From Nitrospiria bacterium (GTDB taxonomy: Bacteria; Nitrospirota; Nitrospiria; JACQBZ01): 64,000 nt of DNA. The DNA is taken from positions 1 through 64,000 of the forward strand of contig DATKAN010000038.1 in assembly GCA_035498035.1 (NCBI GenBank), read 5' to 3'. The notes under the pieces are model-generated. The model saw nothing but the letters and a program-made list of their open reading frames with translations, ran no database searches and was not told the DNA's origin. Positions 59,353 through 64,000 of the stretch are shown piece by piece. The translations under genes were made by a program, and so were the position numbers. Within the stretch, counting starts at the first letter, position 1. Every line of letters starts with the position of its first letter.

Positions 59353-59862
59353 ATGAACGGACCCCTCTACCGGTTTTTTGCCGACGATCACCGGCGGCTT
59401 GAGGAGTTTTTGAATCGCGCCGCGACGGACCCGGCCGCGATCGACACCTCGGCCTATGATGAATTTCGTCGGGGCCTTTTAAAACATATCGGCCTCGAGG
59501 AGAAAATTCTCCTTCCGGCGGCCCAGCAGGTATTGGGCGAAGCGCCGTTTCCGATGGCGGCCAAGCTCCGTCTCGATCATGGCGCCCTCGCCGCGCTGAC
59601 CGTCCCGCCGCCCTCGCCCGGCGTCATCGCCGCACTCCGCGCAATCCTGACCGATCACGACCGCCTCGAGGAAGTGCCCGGCGGGGTGTATGATCAGTGT
59701 GAACGGCTCATCGGCGATGGAATCGGCGATCTGCTGATCCGGCTGCGTCGCGCGCCGGACCTGGAGGCGATGCCTCCGAATCCCGATCCCCGTGTGTTGG
59801 ACGCGGTCCGTCGGGCCATGACTAGGGCGGGGTACAATTTCGACGACTACGCCGGAATGTGA
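59353..59862 (+). CDS. Hemerythrin HHE-domain protein
   Basis: Four-helix-bundle protein of 169 residues with the iron-ligand pattern: DDHRRLEEFL, HIGLEEKILLP, LDHGAL and DHDRLEE. It would bind a di-iron centre and sense or store O2, NO or protect iron-sulfur proteins. It has its own promoter. Another hemerythrin gene lies 0.9 kb away on the other strand. No signal peptide, so cytoplasmic. Confidence 0.86.
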   Translation: MNGPLYRFFADDHRRLEEFLNRAATDPAAIDTSAYDEFRRGLLKHIGLEEKILLPAAQQVLGEAPFPMAAKLRLDHGALAALTVPPPSPGVIAALRAILTDHDRLEEVPGGVYDQCERLIGDGIGDLLIRLRRAPDLEAMPPNPDPRVLDAVRRAMTRAGYNFDDYAGM

Positions 59863-59869
59863 CTCGATC

Positions 59870-60163
59870 TCACCCGGCTCTCCGAAAGATGATCCGATAG
59901 GCCAGCAGAATCAGGATGGAGCCGACCACGGCGGCGATGAATCCGGAAAGCTCGCCGGTGATGGAGACGTTGAGGTACTGGCCCAGATAAGTCGCCAGGC
60001 CCGCCCCCGCGATGCCGATCAGCGGCGTGACGATGATCCCGCTTGGATCGTCTCCCGGCATGATGATCGTGGCCGCGATGCCGGCCAGTACGCCGATGAT
60101 CACGGTTCCCACGACGCCCATGCCGCCGAGCAACTGCAGAATCGAGTTCACCTGTTCCATCAC
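59870..60163 (-). CDS. GlsB/YeaQ/YmgE-family small membrane protein
   Basis: Protein of 97 residues with three glycine-rich membrane helices (GVVGTVIIGVLAGIAATIIMPG, IIVTPLIGIAGAGLATYLG, FIAAVVGSILILLAYRIIF). It belongs to the transglycosylase-associated (GlsB) stress family, whose function is not established. It has a good promoter (60208-60236) on the minus strand and converges on the hemerythrin gene. Confidence 0.86.
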   Translation of the reverse strand: MMEQVNSILQLLGGMGVVGTVIIGVLAGIAATIIMPGDDPSGIIVTPLIGIAGAGLATYLGQYLNVSITGELSGFIAAVVGSILILLAYRIIFRRAG

Positions 60164-60207
60164 GCGCCTCGCTCGAGATTTCCAATGATCGTCCCTATAT
60201 ATGTATC

Positions 60208-60236
60208 CGTATAACTCAAGGAATGCCGGAAGTCAA
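60208..60236 (-). promoter_or_regulatory. Promoter for the GlsB-family gene
   Basis: On the minus strand, TTGACT (60231-60236), 17-bp spacer, TATACG (60208-60213). It lies about 45 bp upstream of the start codon. Confidence 0.6.
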
Positions 60237-60286
60237 GAGCCGCCTCGAATGTTTCCCGGATTTGAATGAGTCCGGAATTCGGAGGA

Positions 60287-60327
60287 AAACAAAAAAGGCC
60301 CCCCGATTGAAATCGGGGGGCCTTTTC
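60287..60327 (-). terminator. Intrinsic terminator of cspA
   Basis: AAAAGGCCCCCCGATT and AATCGGGGGGCCTTTT form a long GC-rich stem just after the cspA stop, ending in TTTTTTGTTTT on the minus strand. It is a strong rho-independent terminator. Confidence 0.85.
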
Positions 60328-60345
60328 GTTTGCGCGTCGAGAGTA

Positions 60346-60546
60346 CTATATCTTAACGACGTTCGTGGCCTGGGCGCCTTTCGGTCCCTGGGTCACTTCA
60401 AATTCCACGGCCTGGCCCTCGTCAAGAGACTTGTAGCCTTCGTCCTGAATCGCCGAGAAATGGACGAAAACATCTCCGCCCGTTTCCTGCTCGATGAATC
60501 CAAAGCCTTTGCCGGCATTGAACCATTTTACTTTTCCTTTTGCCAT
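60346..60546 (-). CDS. cspA: Cold shock protein, CspA family
   Basis: Single OB-fold protein of 66 residues. RNA-binding motifs RNP1 (KGFGFIE) and RNP2 (VFVHFSAI) are visible. It melts RNA secondary structure and aids translation at low temperature or in growth transitions. GGAAGGGAGGG precedes the start. The ~130-nt leader carries a terminator-like hairpin (60605-60645), and a strong terminator follows the gene. Confidence 0.95.
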   Translation of the reverse strand: MAKGKVKWFNAGKGFGFIEQETGGDVFVHFSAIQDEGYKSLDEGQAVEFEVTQGPKGAQATNVVKI

Positions 60547-60604
60547 CTTGTTAATCCCTCCCTTCCTATTAAATTCGCCTTACTTCAGACTTCGTGAAAG
60601 CGAC

Positions 60605-60645
60605 ATAAAAAAACCGCAGGGCCTCGTGTGAAAGACTCTGCGGTT
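60605..60645 (-). terminator. Terminator-like hairpin in the cspA leader / after the hemerythrin gene
   Basis: On the minus strand, AACCGCAG pairs with CTGCGGTT across an 18-nt loop and is followed by TTTTTAT. If the cspA promoter at 60685-60713 is real, this hairpin lies within the cspA 5' leader; if not, it simply ends the hemerythrin transcript. Confidence 0.65.
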
Positions 60646-60684
60646 GATCAGACCTTCAAAACTCCCGAAACAAAGCTGGGGTTA

Positions 60685-60713
60685 ATGTAACAGAAGAATA
60701 CCGGAGATGTCAA
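60685..60713 (-). promoter_or_regulatory. Candidate promoter for cspA
   Basis: On the minus strand, TTGACA (60708-60713), 17-bp spacer, TTACAT (60685-60690). It lies immediately after the hemerythrin stop codon and predicts a leader of about 130 nt. Confidence 0.6.
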
Positions 60714-61283
60714 CTAATATATTTTGCCGCCCGGCCGGATGCCGCGCCGCACGGCCATTTCACGACCGACCTCGGCCAAGTCGGATTTCTCCAAAACATT
60801 GCCGGCCAGGGGAAAGATATCGGAATCCTCCACGGCGATATGCCGTTCGTACGTCTTCTTCAAATCATCCAGGACCTGAGACAGCCGCTTCGCCTCCCGG
60901 GTCGAAAGACGGCCCTCGGCCAGCCATCGTTGACCGAGTGTTTCGACTTCGGCGTGCACTTTTTCGGCCTTGTCGTGATCCGCCTCCAAGGTATCGAGCG
61001 CGGCGAGAGCGGTCTGAACCTGTTTGTTTTTGGATTTACGCATCCGCGGAAACAGGGATTCTTCTTCGTCCCGCGTATGATTCGGGGCGGCCTCTCGGAA
61101 GTAGCGAAGGGCTTTCTCCAGGGCCTCCCGTCGCTCTGCATTCAACTCACAGCCGCCGGTCTGTGCGATCTTGATTAACAATGACAGGAAGGATTCGATC
61201 CGACGGTGGCAATCGCCGAGCAGCCCCACCGGATCCGAAAACGAACTCTCCGGCTTCTGACCTATTTTGATTGGCATAAGCAT
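60714..61283 (-). CDS. Hemerythrin HHE-domain protein
   Basis: Second hemerythrin, about 189 residues from ATG 61283 (MLMPIKIG); an upstream extension to 61415 adds an atypical N-terminus. Iron-ligand pattern: DCHRRIESFLS, HTRDEEESLFP, EADHDKAEKVH and HIAVEDSDIFP. This layout is typical of bacterial hemerythrins with a C-terminal arginine-rich tail. Possible role in NO or oxygen defence. It is transcribed toward cspA. Confidence 0.85.
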   Translation of the reverse strand: MLMPIKIGQKPESSFSDPVGLLGDCHRRIESFLSLLIKIAQTGGCELNAERREALEKALRYFREAAPNHTRDEEESLFPRMRKSKNKQVQTALAALDTLEADHDKAEKVHAEVETLGQRWLAEGRLSTREAKRLSQVLDDLKKTYERHIAVEDSDIFPLAGNVLEKSDLAEVGREMAVRRGIRPGGKIY

Positions 61284-61438
61284 TGCCTTATTTGAAGGGA
61301 TGTCTTCAGAATAGCGAAGCGGGTGAGTTGGTGTCAACTTGTCCATTAAAAAAGGACGAATAAATTGAGTCTGTATCGTAATAAATGGAAATATAGAGGG
61401 GAGAGGAATTTCCAAAAACGGAGGGGTTTCCTTTTGGG

Positions 61439-62005
61439 TTACAGGTAGATATCTAAAATTCTACTAATCGTATTCCAATTTCGTGTGGTGATCTTTCGGC
61501 CGAATTGTTTTTCGAGAAAACCCATGAGGTCCGTTGTTCCGGTGCTTGGAGACAGCGTCACGACGCTGAAAACCGCGCTTTCGCTCGCGTGCAGGAGGCG
61601 GAGACTTTTGTCGGGGGATCGGTAGGGGATCTTGAGGCCGCCCCTGGGTTTCTCGGAGAGGAAGGTGACGTAACGCCTCGTTTGGGGCGTCATTTTTATC
61701 TCTTTAAAGGGATTCCTCTCGGCCAGCCGTTGTAATTCCGCGATCGTCCGGACCAGCACGACGATCTCATGTCCTAATTTCTTTTTCAGCCTTCCTTCGA
61801 TGGATAGGCCGAGTTCCCGCGGACTTGCATTCGGCGAATAGAAAATTACATTGCCGCTCGCGAGGATCGTCCTGACATTTTTAAACCCGAGCGACTCGAA
61901 GGCCTTCTTCAACGCATCCATCTTGACGGGTTTCTGCCCGAGGTTGTTGATCCCGCGCAGAAAGGCCGCGTAGGAGCTTTGTCTGTCGCCCCGCTCCGAC
62001 TTCAT
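61439..62005 (-). CDS. DUF1697 domain protein
   Basis: Protein of 188 residues. The N-terminal YAAFLRGINNLGQKPVKMD, the central FKNVRTILASGNVIFYS and the C-terminal LMGFLEKQFGRKITTRNWNTI are diagnostic of DUF1697. The structure is ferredoxin-like and the biochemical role is unknown. It forms a minus-strand run with the Rieske and alcohol dehydrogenase genes, 9 bp from the Rieske stop. Confidence 0.9.
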   Translation of the reverse strand: MKSERGDRQSSYAAFLRGINNLGQKPVKMDALKKAFESLGFKNVRTILASGNVIFYSPNASPRELGLSIEGRLKKKLGHEIVVLVRTIAELQRLAERNPFKEIKMTPQTRRYVTFLSEKPRGGLKIPYRSPDKSLRLLHASESAVFSVVTLSPSTGTTDLMGFLEKQFGRKITTRNWNTISRILDIYL

Positions 62006-62014
62006 GCCGGGCCA

Positions 62015-62323
62015 TTACACCTCGACTTCGATGCTGTTGCCCGACACGCGGACCTTGTGGCTCTCGACTCCCTTGGTCGCCGGCGCCCCGAGGGCGTTTC
62101 CGGTCTTGACGTCGAAGACCGCGCCGTGCCAGGGACAGGTCACTTCGTTCCCCGAAAGTTCGCCCTCCGACAGCGGACCGCCCCGGTGGGTGCAGGTGTC
62201 GTCGATCGCGTAATAAGTCCCGTCGACATTGAACAGGGCGATCTTCTTTCCGCCCGCCTCGACCTTTTTTCCTTGTCCGGGGGCCAGGTCCCCCGTCGTT
62301 CCGACTTTTACATATCCCGCCAT
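62015..62323 (-). CDS. Rieske [2Fe-2S] ferredoxin-type protein
   Basis: Small electron carrier of 102 residues. Cluster ligands are in CTHRGGPL and CPWHGAVF (two Cys, two His). Single-domain Rieske ferredoxins of this kind usually serve ring-hydroxylating oxygenases or nitrite-reductase-type enzymes, but no such enzyme is adjacent. It lies between an alcohol dehydrogenase and a DUF1697 gene. Confidence 0.92.
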   Translation of the reverse strand: MAGYVKVGTTGDLAPGQGKKVEAGGKKIALFNVDGTYYAIDDTCTHRGGPLSEGELSGNEVTCPWHGAVFDVKTGNALGAPATKGVESHKVRVSGNSIEVEV

Positions 62324-62362
62324 ACCTTACCTCCTATTATTGTTCAAACGGAGTTCATTGCG

Positions 62363-63406
62363 TCACAGTGTTTTCATGTCGATGCTGAAACGATACCGAA
62401 CATCTCCTTTGAGGACGCGCTCGTAAGCCGCCTCGACCTGCTGGATCGGAATCACCTCGACGTCGGAGGTGATGTTCCGGGCGGCGCAATAATCCAGCAT
62501 CTCCTGAGTCTCGCGAATGCCGCCGATCATCGAGCCGGCCAGTTGTCTTCTCTTGGGAATGAGCGAGAAGGCCTGAAGCTCCAACGGTTTTGCCGGCGCC
62601 CCCACGAACACCAGGGCTCCGTCACGGCGCAACAGGTTCAGATACGCGTTGAGATCATGGGGAGCGGACACCGCGTCGAGAATGAAATCGAAACGGTTGG
62701 CATGGGCGGTCAGGGTCTTCGGGTCCTTCGTCACAATGAATTCATGCGTACCCAGCCGGCGCGCATCCGGCTCCTTCGATTTGGAGGTGCTGAAGACCGC
62801 CACCTCCGCGCCCATCGCGGCGGCCAGCTTGACGGCCATATGTCCCAAACCGCCCAGCCCGACTACGCCAACCCTCCGTCCCGGGCCGACGCCGAAATGC
62901 CGGAGGGGGGAGTAGGTCGTGATTCCGGCGCAGAGAAGGGGAGCCGCGTTCGCCGGTGGAAGGTTTGCGGAAATCTTCAAGACGTAATTTTCATCCACGA
63001 CGATCTGGGACGAGTAGCCGCCGTAGGTCGGAGTTTTTCCGTCCTTCTCGCGGCTGTTGTAGGTGAAGTTCGGCCCGCGCTCGCAGTACTGCTCCAGTCC
63101 TTCCTTGCAGCTCGCGCAGGTCCGGCAGGAATCGACGAAGCATCCGACCCCGGCCAGCTCGCCCGCCTTGAACCGTTTCACGGCGGAACCGACGCGGGTC
63201 ACGCGCCCGACGATTTCATGTCCGGGGACCATCGGGTAAATGGAGCCGCCCCACTCATCCCGCGCCTGATGGATATCGGAGTGGCAGATGCCGCAGTAGA
63301 GGATTTCGATCAGCAGATCGTTGGGGCCGGGTTCGCGCCGCTCGAAATTGAACGGCTCGAATTTGGATGACGGACCTTTAACGGCGTAACCGCGCGTGGC
63401 CAACAT
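62363..63406 (-). CDS. Zinc-dependent NAD(P)-alcohol dehydrogenase (YahK/CAD-like)
   Basis: Medium-chain dehydrogenase of 347 residues. Catalytic zinc ligands lie in CGICHSD and PGHEIVGRV; the structural zinc site is CRTCASC with a further Cys in EQYC. The Rossmann fold appears as GVVGLGGLGHMAVKLA. The subfamily reduces broad-range aldehydes with NADPH. It may detoxify aldehydes. A palindrome-poor upstream region of about 70 bp follows on the minus-strand side. Confidence 0.92.
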   Translation of the reverse strand: MLATRGYAVKGPSSKFEPFNFERREPGPNDLLIEILYCGICHSDIHQARDEWGGSIYPMVPGHEIVGRVTRVGSAVKRFKAGELAGVGCFVDSCRTCASCKEGLEQYCERGPNFTYNSREKDGKTPTYGGYSSQIVVDENYVLKISANLPPANAAPLLCAGITTYSPLRHFGVGPGRRVGVVGLGGLGHMAVKLAAAMGAEVAVFSTSKSKEPDARRLGTHEFIVTKDPKTLTAHANRFDFILDAVSAPHDLNAYLNLLRRDGALVFVGAPAKPLELQAFSLIPKRRQLAGSMIGGIRETQEMLDYCAARNITSDVEVIPIQQVEAAYERVLKGDVRYRFSIDMKTL

Positions 63407-63503
63407 GACGAACCTCCTTGGTTAAAAGGGATGAAGGAGCACGAACACTCACGATAATCCCGGACCGTTTCACAGTCAATAAAAATTTGCGTGCCGGGAG
63501 AAC

Positions 63504-64000
63504 TTATTCCGGCGGCGGGGTGGGGCTTTGAACCCGCTCCAGTCCTTCGCGGGCCTCGGAGTTGCGGGGGTCGAAGGCGAGGGCCTTTTGATATTGGTCG
63601 CGGGCCTCGTCGGGTTGCGAAAGGGCTTCATCGACCTGTCCGCGCAGGGCGTAGACCCGGGCCATCCAGACCGAATCGTCCGAGAGGTAGAGCTCGGCCT
63701 GACGGAGCGGGGCCAATGAGTGGGAATAGTCCTTCTTTAAATATCGGGCCTGGCCGAGATAATAATAGGCGTAGGGATTGTTCGGATAGAGCGAGATCGC
63801 CTTTTGAAAAACCGAGTCCGCTTCGTCCAAGCGGCCCGAAGCCAGGAGCTGGCGGCCCTCATCGGTCAATTGCAACGAGGCCTCCTGTTGCCCGGTCCGG
63901 GAGGAGTCGGTCGTGCCCTCCGTAATCGGAGGCAAGGGCGGCTCTCCCGAGGGGGGCTCCCCGGGCGACGGGATGCAGCCCGGCACTAAGGCGAGCGCGA
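63504..64000 (-). CDS. TPR-repeat lipoprotein, truncated by the window end
   Basis: The frame continues to the window edge, so the N-terminus is incomplete. The visible ALVPGC fits the end of a lipoprotein signal peptide, followed by a proline/serine/glycine-rich linker and at least three TPR units (ADSVFQKAISLYPNNPYAYY, LAPLRQAELYLSDDSVW, ARDQYQKALAFDPRNSEA). A probable outer-membrane-associated scaffold protein. The full gene and its operon lie beyond this window. Confidence 0.75.
   Translation of the reverse strand, partial: ALALVPGCIPSPGEPPSGEPPLPPITEGTTDSSRTGQQEASLQLTDEGRQLLASGRLDEADSVFQKAISLYPNNPYAYYYLGQARYLKKDYSHSLAPLRQAELYLSDDSVWMARVYALRGQVDEALSQPDEARDQYQKALAFDPRNSEAREGLERVQSPTPPPE

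Overview
The window is a GC-rich (roughly 60%) bacterial chromosome segment, densely packed with housekeeping genes on both strands. I see no rRNA operon, CRISPR array, transposase or phage module. Several traits suggest an autotrophic, Gram-negative, Nitrospirota-like bacterium: an archaeal-type PEP carboxylase, an (R)-citramalate synthase, a DabA/DabB (MpsB/MpsA) inorganic-carbon uptake operon, many lipoproteins, TatA/TatC, PilT and an OmpA protein. The phylum is an inference from gene content, not something the sequence proves.

Layout. 0-2.7 kb: clpP-clpX and a class I glutamine amidotransferase-like hydrolase. 2.8-9.4 kb: an amino-acid cluster behind a near-consensus promoter (AlaC-like aminotransferase, hom, thrC, lysC, then cimA). 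9.5-15.6 kb: an HtrA-like lipoprotein protease, ihfA, a MerR-type regulator, tRNA-Pro(GGG), surE, pcm, cysS and rlmB. 16-25 kb: a SHOCT lipoprotein, ppcA, a B12/radical-SAM protein, a hotdog protein, a nitronate-monooxygenase-like enzyme, a beta-propeller, a TPR protein and a DUF72 protein. 25-30 kb: radA, a LolB-like lipoprotein, tsaB, rimI, a DUF465 protein, tatA and tatC. 30-39 kb: a BNR-repeat protein, several hydrolases including a tandem pair of lipoprotein hydrolases, a PQQ-type sugar dehydrogenase, pilT with a partner of unknown function, and an OmpA lipoprotein. 39-47.7 kb: a cupin, a P-type ATPase, a TPMT-like methyltransferase, an unidentified free-standing structured RNA, metF, leuD and leuC. 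47.8-58 kb: a CPBP protease, then mpsC (DUF2294), dabB, dabA and a PII-like gene, then a phytase-like esterase and a DUF4926 protein. 58-64 kb: a PrmC-like methyltransferase, two hemerythrins, GlsB, cspA, DUF1697, a Rieske protein, an alcohol dehydrogenase and a truncated TPR lipoprotein.

Functional logic. Aspartate goes to homoserine and threonine through lysC/hom/thrC. cimA with leuCD supplies the pyruvate route to 2-oxobutyrate and isoleucine. The dab operon would feed bicarbonate or CO2 to carboxylases, among them the PEP carboxylase encoded in the same window. The least explained features are noncoding or repeat-like: a promoter-to-terminator RNA of about 380 nt at 43.2-43.6 kb; a diverged pair of about 200-bp elements that both preserve a 57-codon frame; a pair of small elements with terminal inverted repeats; an attenuator-like leader before dabB; and a terminator-like hairpin in the cspA leader.
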